Part shown: piece after piece, positions 33,334 to 44,100 of the stretch
Layout of the letters: each line of letters starts with the position of its first letter
How positions within the stretch are numbered: position 1 is the first letter of the stretch
Source: Thalassotalea insulae
Lineage (GTDB): Bacteria; Pseudomonadota; Gammaproteobacteria; Enterobacterales; Alteromonadaceae
NCBI RefSeq assembly: GCF_030161395.1
Contig: NZ_BSST01000001.1
Location: 2,108,001 to 2,172,000 of the forward strand
Direction: 5' to 3'
DNA: 64,000 nucleotides
Made by a program: the position numbers and the translations under genes
Notes under the pieces: model-generated
Told to the model about the DNA's origin: nothing
Databases searched by the model: none
The model's input: only the letters and a program-made list of their open reading frames with translations

Positions 33334-35277
33334 CTAGTCGCTTACTACTAATTTTAGCGTTTGACTGATGTCTTTTACCTGAGCAGAAACATCTTGCGAA
33401 ATATTATCCGCCAACTGACTTGATTGAGTCACCTCAACGCTGACACTTTCCATTGCCTGTTCAAATTCAACAAAATGGCGTCGCTGTTTATTTACCTGTT
33501 CTAGCGTTTGTGCTGCAACAGTTGCTGAGGTGATCGCGCGTTGAACGACATTTTCGGCATTGTCTTTTAACAGTTCAGCAATTTGCTTTTGTTGATCCGA
33601 CGCTTGTTCAATACCGAAGATATTCTGCTCTAAGCTTCGGCTAGCCTGATTGAGCTGTTCAAGACGTTCACTGACCTGATCAAGAGACTCTTGAGTTTTT
33701 CCTGCTAATTGACGTACTTCATCTGCCACTACGGAAAAACCGCGACCATGTTCGCCGGCTCTTGCCGCCTCAATTGCTGCGTTTAAGGCAAGCAAGTTGG
33801 TTTGATCGGCAATTGAACTGATAACATCAACGATCGAGCCAACGCTTTCTACTGATTGTGACAATAATAAGATTGCTTCTTTACCGGCACAGGCCGCCTG
33901 ATTGGTTTGCTCACTAGCACTCAGTACTTCGGTCACTTTCTCCTGACTGTCGTCCATTGCCTGTTGGGTAGATTGAGCATTTTCCACCACTTGCTGTGAT
34001 AAGGTATTGACTTCATCAGTAACGCTAGACAGCGCCTGCATAATATTACCGACAACGTGTAAATGCTCACTGGTGCTAGAGGAAGAATTGAGAATATTTC
34101 TCGCCTGATCTTCCATGGTTTTCATTGCGGTAGATACGAGTGTGAGCTGAGTCGATTTTTGCTTATCTTCTTCTGCTAGCTGCGATACCATTTGATTAAA
34201 ACTTTGCGATATTTCCCCTAATTCTGTCTTTGACGGAATACCAGTAATGTTATCAACGCGACCTTCACTGACCAAAGTGACAAAGCTGTCGCGTAATTTG
34301 CGTAGCGGGTTTAGCACAACGGTACGCATTAACCAATAATTAGCGGCGAGAAAGGTCACTAAAAATGCCAGCAAACCGATAACAATTATTGTTAATTGCT
34401 GATTGACCTGCTTTTGCTCTGCAATTATGGCATCTTCACCACTCACTATGATGTCTTCAATTTTTTTTACTTGTGCGGAAAGTAACGTTAAGCCTTGTTG
34501 CTGCTGCTGTTGTAAGCTCAAGGTTGAATCAAGTTCTCCTTGATAGCGGCGAATAAGTGAAGCGATTTCGCTAATTGCATCACTGCTGAGCTCTTCTTTA
34601 TCATCGGGATCATCAAAAAAGTCATCTTCGTCATCGCCTTCGGTATAAATTTCTAATGATGGAAAGTTTTTCAGTCGCTCTGATAACATAGCTAACTCAT
34701 TGAGGGTCATTGACAGTGCCTGCTCATTATTATTGTGATTGGCAAAGATGTTTTCTCGGATATTAATCAGATCAGCAAGCGAATAAGCAATCTTGCTGGT
34801 CAGTTTCAAATAACTGATTTTTTGTTCTGTGGTTAATGCTGTACTTTGCTCTGCATACTCTGTGAGCTGATGATTAATTGCCGTCATAGCGCGTTCGCCA
34901 TTGCGCAGTAAGGCGAGCGGGTTACCGCTGAGTTTTCCCATTGCTCGGTATTTGGTATTGATATCTTCTTTTAGCTGTTGTGCTTGTTGTGACATCTCAG
35001 TCGAGATAGCGGCAATGTTTAATGTCTTGGTGTGTAGCACTATATTATCGAGCTGGGCTTCGGCTTCATTGAGTAAGCTGGCGTCACCCGTTTGCAAGTA
35101 TTGCGAGATAGTACGATTAAAGTTAACCGTGATCAGGGTTTTAAGGGTTTGATATTCTGAATATTTAGCGCGACTTTTCGTTAATGATTCTCCTACCTGA
35201 TACATGGTAGAGACAAAAATAACGGCAAAGGTGCAAATAGCGACCACTGAACCTCGAGAAAAACTGGAAACACGCAC
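33334..35277 (-). CDS. Methyl-accepting chemotaxis protein
   Basis: A 647-residue chemoreceptor. N-terminal helix at about 10-28, a periplasmic helical region to about 295 (with an acidic EGDDEDDFFDDPDDKEE stretch near 215), second membrane helix (IVIGLLAFLVTFLAANYWLM), HAMP and a long cytoplasmic coiled-coil. The signalling tip is IADQTNLLALNAAIEAARAG, and ends GEHGRGFSVVADEVRQLAGK. The start is GTG at 35277 with AAGG upstream. The ligand is unknown, and the acidic stretch is unusual. No CheW-docking tail is seen at the C-terminus. It is monocistronic. Confidence 0.93.
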   Translation of the reverse strand: MRVSSFSRGSVVAICTFAVIFVSTMYQVGESLTKSRAKYSEYQTLKTLITVNFNRTISQYLQTGDASLLNEAEAQLDNIVLHTKTLNIAAISTEMSQQAQQLKEDINTKYRAMGKLSGNPLALLRNGERAMTAINHQLTEYAEQSTALTTEQKISYLKLTSKIAYSLADLINIRENIFANHNNNEQALSMTLNELAMLSERLKNFPSLEIYTEGDDEDDFFDDPDDKEELSSDAISEIASLIRRYQGELDSTLSLQQQQQQGLTLLSAQVKKIEDIIVSGEDAIIAEQKQVNQQLTIIVIGLLAFLVTFLAANYWLMRTVVLNPLRKLRDSFVTLVSEGRVDNITGIPSKTELGEISQSFNQMVSQLAEEDKQKSTQLTLVSTAMKTMEDQARNILNSSSSTSEHLHVVGNIMQALSSVTDEVNTLSQQVVENAQSTQQAMDDSQEKVTEVLSASEQTNQAACAGKEAILLLSQSVESVGSIVDVISSIADQTNLLALNAAIEAARAGEHGRGFSVVADEVRQLAGKTQESLDQVSERLEQLNQASRSLEQNIFGIEQASDQQKQIAELLKDNAENVVQRAITSATVAAQTLEQVNKQRRHFVEFEQAMESVSVEVTQSSQLADNISQDVSAQVKDISQTLKLVVSD

Positions 35278-35574
35278 AGTAAACCTTAGATAGTAAAATT
35301 TAGTTGCAGCGAATTGTCGTTAATAATTATGACAATTAGGTTACTGAAATATGACGGATTTATGACAATGATAATAAGAACAATTTTAGAATTGTGACAT
35401 AAGCCGTTAGCGGGGTATTTTATTTTTCTTATATGACAATATTGTGAAGCACAGATGAAAAATGACGGTAAAATTCGACCAATGCCTAAGATTATCGGCT
35501 GAATAACAAGCGCATATTTGACGAACAAGGTAAAGTAGTTAGCTGTTAATTAGAACAATAATAAGGATACAGTT

Positions 35575-36063
35575 ATGCTTAGACAGTTTATGTTGACCGT
35601 ATTTGCGATAATGTCATTATCGGCAACTAGCGCTTATGGTGTTGAAAGTTATCAAACGGATACCATGTATCGCGCGTTGATAAAGTCAGTTGATGTTAAT
35701 GATTTTGATTTAATGGCAGCACAATATCACCGAGATGCGGTATTAGTGAGTAAGAAAAAAACCGAGCTGATCAGCCAGTCGTTTAAACGTTGGCGTGCTG
35801 ACGGTAAAAAAATTGCCCAAAGCGGTGGTAAGGCAGAGCTAAGAATGCGCTTTAACAATCGTGTCATTAACGACGACAGTGCATATGAAACGGGTATTTA
35901 TCATTATCGAAAGCTCGATAAAAATGGCAAAGTGACCTTTGAATATTATATGAGCTTTGCCGATTTAAATGTGAAAGTTAATGGTAACTGGCAAATTATC
36001 ATGGAGCGTAATGTTGAAAAAAGTACGGAAGCAGAATTTAATACCTTACCCGAATGGCATTAA
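35575..36063 (+). CDS. Exported NTF2/SnoaL-like protein
   Basis: A 162-residue protein with a signal peptide (MLTVFAIMSLSATSAYG) and an NTF2-like fold (VDVNDFDLMAAQYHRDAVLV, ETGIYHYRKLDKNGKVTFEY, NGNWQIIMERNVEK). Only the fold can be judged. Its stop overlaps the rsmJ stop by 4 bp in convergent orientation. AAGGA 7 bp before the ATG supports the start. Same family as the exported protein at 23961, though not obviously close. Confidence 0.72.
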   Translation: MLRQFMLTVFAIMSLSATSAYGVESYQTDTMYRALIKSVDVNDFDLMAAQYHRDAVLVSKKKTELISQSFKRWRADGKKIAQSGGKAELRMRFNNRVINDDSAYETGIYHYRKLDKNGKVTFEYYMSFADLNVKVNGNWQIIMERNVEKSTEAEFNTLPEWH

Positions 36064-36854
36064 TTTTTTGGAATCGCCTGATTAACGTAAACATCGAAGC
36101 GATTTTTTTTCATTTTAATGCTGGTAGATGGTTTAACATTATCAAGTGGCGGCGCATAGGATGGCCGCTTAACCACGACCCGATATTTAGCCAAAGCACG
36201 AGCTGGTGTCAGTAAATTATCGGCATCCAGGTCCTCACCGACTAAGGATTGAAATACCCGCATTTCTTTTTTAACAGCGGCAGATTTTTCTCTATGCGGG
36301 TACATAGGATCGAGATAAATGACATCTGGCGCATTAATCATTGACATATTTTCGATAGATGATGAATAAATCAACTCCATACGATCAGCAATAATTTTGG
36401 TTTCATTGTTAAGTAGTGCTCGCGTCAGACCATTTTCCAGTAAAGCGGCAACTACCGGCATCCGCTCCATTAATGAGACCTGACAGCCAAGTGATGCCAA
36501 AACAAAAGCGTCCCGGCCAAGCCCTGCGGTTGCGTCTAACACATGTGGAGTGAAACCGTGCTTTAGACCTATTGCTTTGGCGATATCCTGGCCCCTGCCA
36601 CCACCAAATTTACGACGATGCGCTACTGCCCCTTCAACAAAATCAACTTTAATCGCGGCAAGTTTAGGCTCATCGCATTTGATTAACTCCAGTTGCTGGA
36701 TATTAACTTGCAACAGAAATTTTAAACTGGGAAATTTGGTACTGGCTGCGACATCACCCAAATAATGAAACTGCCATTTTTGCGCAATAGATTGAGCCAG
36801 TGCTTTATCGGACGGATCGACATATCCCACGGCAATTTCTGGTAATAATTCCAT
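36060..36854 (-). CDS. rsmJ: 16S rRNA (guanine1516-N2)-methyltransferase
   Basis: A 264-residue SAM-dependent methyltransferase. The SAM-binding motif I is LDATAGLGRDAFVLASLG at about residues 105-122, preceded by HRRKFGGGRGQDIAKAIGLK, and the catalytic motif is YLDPMYPHRE; all are characteristic of RsmJ. It methylates G1516 of 16S rRNA. It is the last gene of the prlC ... rsmJ minus-strand group, as commonly seen in gammaproteobacteria, with two genes inserted between them. Confidence 0.95.
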   Translation of the reverse strand: MELLPEIAVGYVDPSDKALAQSIAQKWQFHYLGDVAASTKFPSLKFLLQVNIQQLELIKCDEPKLAAIKVDFVEGAVAHRRKFGGGRGQDIAKAIGLKHGFTPHVLDATAGLGRDAFVLASLGCQVSLMERMPVVAALLENGLTRALLNNETKIIADRMELIYSSSIENMSMINAPDVIYLDPMYPHREKSAAVKKEMRVFQSLVGEDLDADNLLTPARALAKYRVVVKRPSYAPPLDNVKPSTSIKMKKNRFDVYVNQAIPKN

Positions 36855-36862
36855 AGTGTCTG

Positions 36863-37549
36863 TTATTGCGCCTGAATATGGTTATCGCCGGTGGCAAAGG
36901 CTACCAGGCGGCTTAATTGGCTTAACGATAAATCACATTCCGTTTGCCATTGGTTAAACTGCTGCTGAATGGCATTAAGGCTGGTTTTACTTTGAATGCC
37001 GCCGGTGACTATGTCATGTGCGCGGAAATAAGCTTCAACATCTCTGCTGATGATAAAGGTGTCGACACCTAAAGCACGTAAAGCATAAGGTCCGGTGTTA
37101 CCACCTAAACGTTGGCCATGTTGTTTTAAAAATGCCCATAAGCCGATTATGTCATCACTTGGCCAGTGAGCAATAACGTGGGCAAAGCTTTGTTCGTCTC
37201 TATGCTCAAAAATCATTTGTGCATTCGCTTTAATGGTTTTCACTTTGGTGAAATTGCGAATAATTTTAGGATCGCTGGCTTTGGTTTCTAACATTTCGTC
37301 CGGCATCATTAATATTTTCTCAATATCAAAATGGAAAAAAGTTTCCTCAAAATCTGGCCATTTTTGCTCAACTACTCGCCAGACAAAACCTGACTGGAAG
37401 ATTTTTTTACTAAAGGCAGATAGTACTCGATCGTCAGTTAACTGCGCTACTTGCTGATTATGTTTACCATCACCTAGCAGGTGCTTTAATGCTTGTTCGC
37501 CGCCTTTACGCTTGCAGGCGCGTTGGTACAGTGTGCTAAATGATTCCAT
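36863..37549 (-). CDS. DNA-3-methyladenine glycosylase-like protein
   Basis: A 228-residue protein of the helix-hairpin-helix base-excision glycosylase superfamily, type I 3-methyladenine glycosylase-like. It has an N-terminal FSTLYQRACKRKGG, the SAFSKKIFQSGFVWRVVEQK segment, and the HhH region LGGNTGPYALRALGVDTFII with the catalytic Asp near it (DVEAYFRAH). It removes alkylated bases from DNA. It lies 8 bp upstream of rsmJ in the same operon. Confidence 0.8.
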   Translation of the reverse strand: MESFSTLYQRACKRKGGEQALKHLLGDGKHNQQVAQLTDDRVLSAFSKKIFQSGFVWRVVEQKWPDFEETFFHFDIEKILMMPDEMLETKASDPKIIRNFTKVKTIKANAQMIFEHRDEQSFAHVIAHWPSDDIIGLWAFLKQHGQRLGGNTGPYALRALGVDTFIISRDVEAYFRAHDIVTGGIQSKTSLNAIQQQFNQWQTECDLSLSQLSRLVAFATGDNHIQAQ

Positions 37550-37619
37550 TAATAATGACTAAGATCTGTGATTTAAGAAAAATTAGATTATAGAGGCCTG
37601 ATACCCAGGTTCAAGCAAT

Positions 37620-38780
37620 TTATGTTCGATGACCGACCACTTTATTACGACCAGTACGTTTTGCTTCATACAAAGCAATATCAGCGTTGTTAATATTGTT
37701 ATCTATGCCGGAACTGACATCGACTTGAGTGACGCCAAAACTTGCTGAAATATGAATGTGTTCTGATCCAATCTCAATGTGCTGCTGATTAATTATCTCT
37801 TTGATACGTTCAGCGGTTTGTATTGCCTGAGTTAAATCAATTTGTGGTAGTAAGATAACAAATTCTTCTCCGCCGATGCGAATAAAAACATCTTCTGCTC
37901 TGAGGGATTGCTTTACAAACGTTGAAAAGGCAACTAATACCTTATCGCCTGCGGCATGACCGTAGTTATCATTGATATTTTTAAACAAATCGATATCACA
38001 TAAAATTAAAGATAGCGGTGTATTATTGCGCTTTGCGAGCGAGATCATTTGCTCGGAAATATCAGTTAAATAATTGCGATTTTTAGTGCCAGTTAATCGG
38101 TCAGTGATAATCTCTTTACGCAGTTTTCCGACTAATGAATAAATGATGCTGAGTGCAAAACCAAAAAACAGTACGCAGATACAACAAATCAGAGTGACAA
38201 AATAAAGAGCTATTGGTACTTGAATATCATGGCTATAGAAAAAGCTATAAAGAGCAACATAAGCGACGAAGACGATAAAGATGATTATCAGCGAACTATA
38301 TAAAATTCGATCGCCAATACGATGGCGTTTATATTGCTGATGGCTTTTTTTAATGGTAAAAAAATAAGGGATCGAAATATTAATAATTACCGCAAAAAAC
38401 CGGAAAAAGTCGTTATCGTTTTGATTGTGTAACAGGTAAATTAACAAAACAAAAAACAACAAATGTGCGCCACAGAGCAAGTAGTGACGGTAATTAATGT
38501 CGCAATCATAGCGGGTATAGATGGCAAACATTAGTGAATAGGCGATCAACAGGATAAAGAAATTATCGAGCACAATTGCAATCACCGGAAAGTGTTCATA
38601 GCGCAGTAACAGCCCTTCAAATGAGGCAATAGTAAAAAGCAATACTAAACGAAAGAAAAAGGTCGAACGCGCCTTATTATGATTGTCGGGCTTTGGCAGT
38701 AAATATGTAAAGGCATACAGCACTAAACAAACGATAGTCAGGGCAGAAAAATACGAAAGCGCGACAATATATTCTTGCAA
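37620..38780 (-). CDS. Membrane diguanylate cyclase, GGEEF
   Basis: A 386-residue protein: about seven hydrophobic helices in residues 5-215, then a GGDEF domain with active-site GGEEF (IRIGGEEFVILLP, about residue 308) and an allosteric I-site RxxD (RAED) exactly 5 residues before it, so product inhibition is predicted. It synthesises c-di-GMP. No ATG fits the start; TTG at 38780 with GGGAT upstream is used. It lies between oligopeptidase A and the glycosylase on the same strand. Confidence 0.92.
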   Translation of the reverse strand: MQEYIVALSYFSALTIVCLVLYAFTYLLPKPDNHNKARSTFFFRLVLLFTIASFEGLLLRYEHFPVIAIVLDNFFILLIAYSLMFAIYTRYDCDINYRHYLLCGAHLLFFVLLIYLLHNQNDNDFFRFFAVIINISIPYFFTIKKSHQQYKRHRIGDRILYSSLIIIFIVFVAYVALYSFFYSHDIQVPIALYFVTLICCICVLFFGFALSIIYSLVGKLRKEIITDRLTGTKNRNYLTDISEQMISLAKRNNTPLSLILCDIDLFKNINDNYGHAAGDKVLVAFSTFVKQSLRAEDVFIRIGGEEFVILLPQIDLTQAIQTAERIKEIINQQHIEIGSEHIHISASFGVTQVDVSSGIDNNINNADIALYEAKRTGRNKVVGHRT

Positions 38781-38861
38781 AAATTATATCCCAGAAATCA
38801 TAGTAAAATGGTTGAATTACTTGGATTATACAACAAATGCGGTGTTTTATGGTGAAATTGA

Positions 38862-38892
38862 AACAGAGCCTATGAATAACCTTGGCTCTGTT
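38862..38892 (-). terminator. Terminator after prlC
   Basis: AACAGAGCC and GGCTCTGTT form a 9-bp stem with a 13-nt loop, 22 bp beyond the prlC stop; on the minus strand TTTCAATTTC follows. This separates prlC from the diguanylate cyclase gene. Confidence 0.6.
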
Positions 38893-38913
38893 GTGTCATC
38901 CGTTGAGAAGGAT

Positions 38914-40962
38914 TTAGCTATTAATGCCACTGTGGCGTAACAATGCATCAATTTCTGGTTCACGACCACGAAATGATTTGAATAATTCCCCTGGTTCTTG
39001 TGAACCGCCTTTTTCCAGAATATGGTTTAAAAAGTCTTTGCCGACTTGTGGGTTAAATATACCTTCTTCTTCAAAACGAGCAAAGGCATCAGCAGAAAGG
39101 ACTTCTGCCCATTTATAGCTGTAATAACCCGCGGCATAACCGCCACCAAATATATGACTAAAGCTATGTTGAAAGCGATTAAAGTCAGCGGCTTTAACTA
39201 CCGCATATTCTTCGCGTACCTGATCTAAGATGGACTGAATGTAGTGGCTGTTATCGTTTTCTGGCTGGTAATTGGCATGCATTTTAAAATCAAATAACGC
39301 AAATTCTAATTGACGCAACATCTGCATCGCTGATTGAAAATTCTTTGCTGCCAGCATTTTATCTAACATCGCTTGTGGCAGAGGTTCTCCGGTTTGATAG
39401 TGGTGAGAAATAAAAGCTAATGCTTGCGGTTGCCAACACCAGTTTTCTAAAAATTGACTAGGTAACTCCACTGCATCCCAAGGTACACCATCAATACCGG
39501 AAACGCCGCTGGCATTGATTTGAGTGAGCATATGATGAATACCATGACCGAATTCATGGAATAAAGTGACGACTTCATCATGAGTAAAGAGTGCCGGCTT
39601 ATCGCCAACTGGTCCATTGAAGTTACAAGTTAAATAGGCAACAGGTAGTTGAATGTCACCGTTAGGCAGCTGACGCCGACCAACGCAATCGTCCATCCAG
39701 GCTCCACCACGTTTTTTCGCCCGGGCGTATAAATCGAGATAAAAACTACCGCGTTTAGCCCCCTGAGCGTCAAAAACGTCAAAAAACTTGACGTCTTTAT
39801 GCCAGGTATCTACACCTTGTTGTTCCTTAATTGATATGCCAAACAGTCTGTTAACCACTTCAAACAGCCCTGCGACGACTTTGTTTTCTGGGAAATACGG
39901 CCGTAATTCTTCATCTGAAATTGCGTAACGGCTTTGTTTAAGTTTTTCGCTGTAGTAGGGGAGATCCCAAGGTTCTAGCGTTTGACAGTTATACTCTTGT
40001 TGAGCAAAAGCGGTTACTTCTGCCAGATCGTTTTGTCCCTGAGCCTTAGATTTTTCGGCAAGTTGCTCAAGAAATTCCAGCACTTGTTGCGGAGAATCTG
40101 CCATTTTGGTTGCTAGTGATTTCTCGGCGAAGCTCTCAAAACCAAGCAGCTTAGCAAGTTCATGGCGTAACGCTAATATTTCATTCATTACTTCGCTATT
40201 ATCAAATTCTCCGGCATTTGGCCCTAAATCAGAGGCGCGAGTAACAAAGGCGTGATACAGTTTTTCTCGTAATGCGCGATTATCACAATACATCATTACG
40301 GGTAAGTAGCTGGGAATATCCAGGGTGAATAACCAACCACTTTTATCCTGACTTTTCGCGAGTTGTGCGGCAGCTTCTTTTGCTGAATCAGGTAATCCAG
40401 CCAGTTCAGTTTCTTCAGTGATATTGACGCTAAATGCATGAGTTGCATCAAGCAGGTTATTGCTAAAGCCTGAGCCTAATTCAGACAAGCGGCTGACGAT
40501 TTCGCCGTAGCGTTTTTTATCTTGCTCTGGTAACGCGATGCCTGATAATTTGAAATCTCTCAACGCATTATCTATGACTTTTTTCTGAGCTTGGTCCAAA
40601 GTTTGATACTCAGCACTATTAGCGAGTTGTTGATAGGCTTCAAATAATGGTTGATGTTGGCCAACGAACGTTCCGTATTCAGATAATAGTGGTAGGCATG
40701 CTTCATACGCTTGACGTAACTCATCACTACTGACCACGGAATTCATATGAGATATCGGCGACCAAAGTTTAGTTAAGGCATCATCTGCTTCATCAATCGT
40801 TTCGACTAAGTTTTGCCAGCTAAACTCACTATTTTCTGATAATACTGTGGCAATCACATCTTTGCAGTGGGCAATCGCTTGCTCGACTGCAGGTTTAATA
40901 TGTTCAGGCTTTATTTCGGAAAATTTTGGCAAATCTGTTGCCATTAATAAGGGATTGGTCAT
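38914..40962 (-). CDS. prlC: Oligopeptidase A (M3 family zinc metallopeptidase)
   Basis: A 682-residue cytosolic thimet-type oligopeptidase that degrades signal peptides and small peptides. The zinc motif is HEFGHGIHH (TLFHEFGHGIHHML), with a downstream glutamate (WDAVELPSQFLENWCWQ) as third ligand. Length matches E. coli PrlC (680). The ATG at 40962 is chosen; the frame extends 3 codons to a TTG without benefit. It leads the minus-strand group that ends with rsmJ. Confidence 0.96.
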   Translation of the reverse strand: MTNPLLMATDLPKFSEIKPEHIKPAVEQAIAHCKDVIATVLSENSEFSWQNLVETIDEADDALTKLWSPISHMNSVVSSDELRQAYEACLPLLSEYGTFVGQHQPLFEAYQQLANSAEYQTLDQAQKKVIDNALRDFKLSGIALPEQDKKRYGEIVSRLSELGSGFSNNLLDATHAFSVNITEETELAGLPDSAKEAAAQLAKSQDKSGWLFTLDIPSYLPVMMYCDNRALREKLYHAFVTRASDLGPNAGEFDNSEVMNEILALRHELAKLLGFESFAEKSLATKMADSPQQVLEFLEQLAEKSKAQGQNDLAEVTAFAQQEYNCQTLEPWDLPYYSEKLKQSRYAISDEELRPYFPENKVVAGLFEVVNRLFGISIKEQQGVDTWHKDVKFFDVFDAQGAKRGSFYLDLYARAKKRGGAWMDDCVGRRQLPNGDIQLPVAYLTCNFNGPVGDKPALFTHDEVVTLFHEFGHGIHHMLTQINASGVSGIDGVPWDAVELPSQFLENWCWQPQALAFISHHYQTGEPLPQAMLDKMLAAKNFQSAMQMLRQLEFALFDFKMHANYQPENDNSHYIQSILDQVREEYAVVKAADFNRFQHSFSHIFGGGYAAGYYSYKWAEVLSADAFARFEEEGIFNPQVGKDFLNHILEKGGSQEPGELFKSFRGREPEIDALLRHSGINS

Positions 40963-41172
40963 AGGTATCAAAATGTGATTGAAAGTGATTACTTAGATGT
41001 AAGATCGATAAGGCAATTATTCAAGTTGTATTTAATAAAAGATCAAGAGTTATTCAACTCATCATGCTTGTTAACAGTTTGTAAATATCTGGTTTTAGGG
41101 GAAATTAACGACTATCGTTTAGAAAACAGCCGAACTATTCTATAATGAAAGCAATGCAGTTTGGGGCTACTT

Positions 41173-44100
41173 ATGGTTAGACTACTGAAGCAAATGATAT
41201 TAATTGTCGTCGTTAATAGCGCGCTATTGCTTATTAGTTTTAATGCTCAATCTGCCAACACCTTCTCTCAACACTTGTCAGTTAATGACGGGTTATCGCA
41301 AGCAACGGTTAATGATATTTATCAGGATGACCAAGGCTACTTATGGATAAGTACTGAAAATGGCATCAACTTGTATGACGGCTATCGTTTCAGGGTGCTA
41401 TCAGGTTTCGATGATCAATTTGAAAACAGTGGCTTTTATAAAGTGATTCAAGATAAACAAGGCTTGATGTGGCTCATTGCCACTCAAGGATTGTTCACCT
41501 ACGATAAAAATAGTGATGATTTCCAGCTGGTTTTATCTCATGCCCCCGAAAAAAAAGAGGAATTTATTGTTGATGTTGTCGAGGGGCAAGGGCAAAAAAT
41601 GTGGATAGCATCCGCTAAATATATCCTTGCTTATGATAAAAAAACAGCGCAACTAAAGACAGTAGTCGATTTATCTGATGCCTTAGTTAAAACTGAACGT
41701 ATTTTTGAAATATTTCTGCGAGAACATTTTTTATTTATTGCCACAAGAGCGGGGGTTTATGTATTAAATACAACTAGTGGTCAATGGAAAAAGCTGCCTA
41801 GTATTAACGATAGTCAGCTGGTCAAAGAAGATGATCTGGATAAAGTCTACAATCTTTATGTTTCACCAGAAAAACAACTTTATTTAGGTACATATAGTGG
41901 TGTTTATGCTGTGAATGTTGCTAATGTCGCCAGTTTTCTCTCTGACGATGCCTCGCTAGAACGTTATAGATTAATAGATAAAAATACTAATAGCTGGGCA
42001 TTTAAAGCCACTGAAGATGCTTTATATGTTGGTAGCTATTCAGGGCTCTCTAAGATTGATTTAACAACGGATAGTGCTGAGCAAATCATTGCATATAACG
42101 ATGTTTATGAGGATATCAATAATAATGTCGTTACTGCGATTCATCAGGATAAACAAGGAGGATTTTGGCTCGGCTCATTAGTCACAGGTATATATAAATG
42201 GGACCCCAGGCTCAGTTTAGTGACTAACTTACGTTATCAAAAATCTAATCCCAATCGTTTATCCAATAATGTCGTTTGGTCAATAGAACAAAGTCGGCAA
42301 GATAGTGATTTTATTTGGATTGCTACCGAAGATGGCATCAATCAGTTGTCATTGTCGACAGGGCAGGTATCACGGTATTTGATGAATCGGCAGAGTAAAA
42401 GTGTTTTCTCTGCTAGCTATATCACGCAGTTAAAAGAAGACAGTCAGCACAGGCTTTGGCTGTTAAGTGCCAAAGGGATTAAGTTGTTTGATACCAAAAC
42501 TAAGCAACTGATCCAGCCAGATTTTTCTACTGAGGTTTTGGATTACCTAGCGACAGATCAATATGCAATATATTTAGATACTGATGACTATCTTTGGAGT
42601 TTAACGGGCAAGGCTTTTAAACGTATCAATGTTAACACGGGTGAGGTAGATGAACTTAAGGAGCTAGAACCTTACTATGACGATAGTGATATTTTTAATA
42701 TTTTGGGGTTCCTGCCAAATAGTAAGGAAATGCTGTTATCAACCTACAATTCGTTAATTTCGTTTAATGTTGAAACTCGAAAGACGCGATTGTTATATAC
42801 CAACCCAGAGGTGATTGAAAATGACTGGGCCTATATTGATAGTTGGGTAATTGATAGTCAAAATGTCTTGTGGCTCGCCTATTCTTCAGTGGGCTTAGTC
42901 GGGCTAGATGCCGAAAGCCTGCAATTAAAATACAGTTTTAATAAAAAGCAAAGCGGTATAGATAATAACATTTATGGCTTAGCCTTAGATGCCGATGGTG
43001 ATATATGGTTTTCCAGCCATAACGGCATTTATAATCTCAATCGAAAAACTCTTCATGTCCGCAATTTCAATATCGCAGATGGTTTTAGTGCTCGGGAATT
43101 TAATGCTAATGCCTTTGAAAAAATTAATGATCACTTATTTGCTTATGGTTCTATTAATGGTGTGTCATTGTTTGATCCGTCCGCATTAAAAGCCACGAGT
43201 TTTCAAGGAGAGCTAAGCGTTCATGTGACTAATATTGAAGTTTTGTCTCGTGATATACGATTACCTTTTATTTTGGTTGAAAATAAGCCGATAGAGCTAG
43301 CTTATGATGATGTTGGCATCCGCTTTGATTTCTCGGCGTTCACATATAAGCATCAGGATTTACAGTACAATTATCGCCTGCATGGTAGCAAAAATGTCAA
43401 TTACCCGGATACCAAAGATAATTTTATTACCTTTCCTAGCCTGCCACCTGGCCAACATTTGCTTTCTGTGCGTGTGCGCTCGCCATATACCGGACAGTAT
43501 TCGCCAGCAACTGAGCTCTATATCAATGTTAGTTATGCGCCATGGGCATCGCCACTAGCCTATTTGATTTATGCAGTAGTTGCTTTAGCTAGCTTCTTTT
43601 TATGGCTTGGACGTCGGCGCCAGTATACTCGTCAACTGATTGATGCCCATGATCAGGTTAAATTTCGTGAACAAAGGTTATCTTTAGCGTTACATGGCAG
43701 TAATAGCGATGTGTGGGATTGGCAGGCGGAGGGAAATTTGTTATTTGCCCGACGAGCGTTTGAAGAACTTGGCTTTAAAAATTTATCTGAGAGTTATAGT
43801 TTTGATCAGCATATCGAGTTAATTCATGAAAACGACCGCGAAGCATTTGTTCATCAGTGGCAAACTTTTCTGGAGTCAGGGGATCTAGAAGATAATTTTT
43901 CCTGCTCATATCGTCTAAGAACAGCGGATGGGGAATGGTTGTGGTATAAGGACTTGGGTAAAATTGTTGATGTTGATAACGTCGGTAACCCTATCAGAGT
44001 AACAGGCTCCTATACCAATATTACACAATCCAGGGCAGAATCTGAACGGGCACAATACTATGGTGAAGCCTTTAAACAAACGAAAGATTGGGTGTTGATC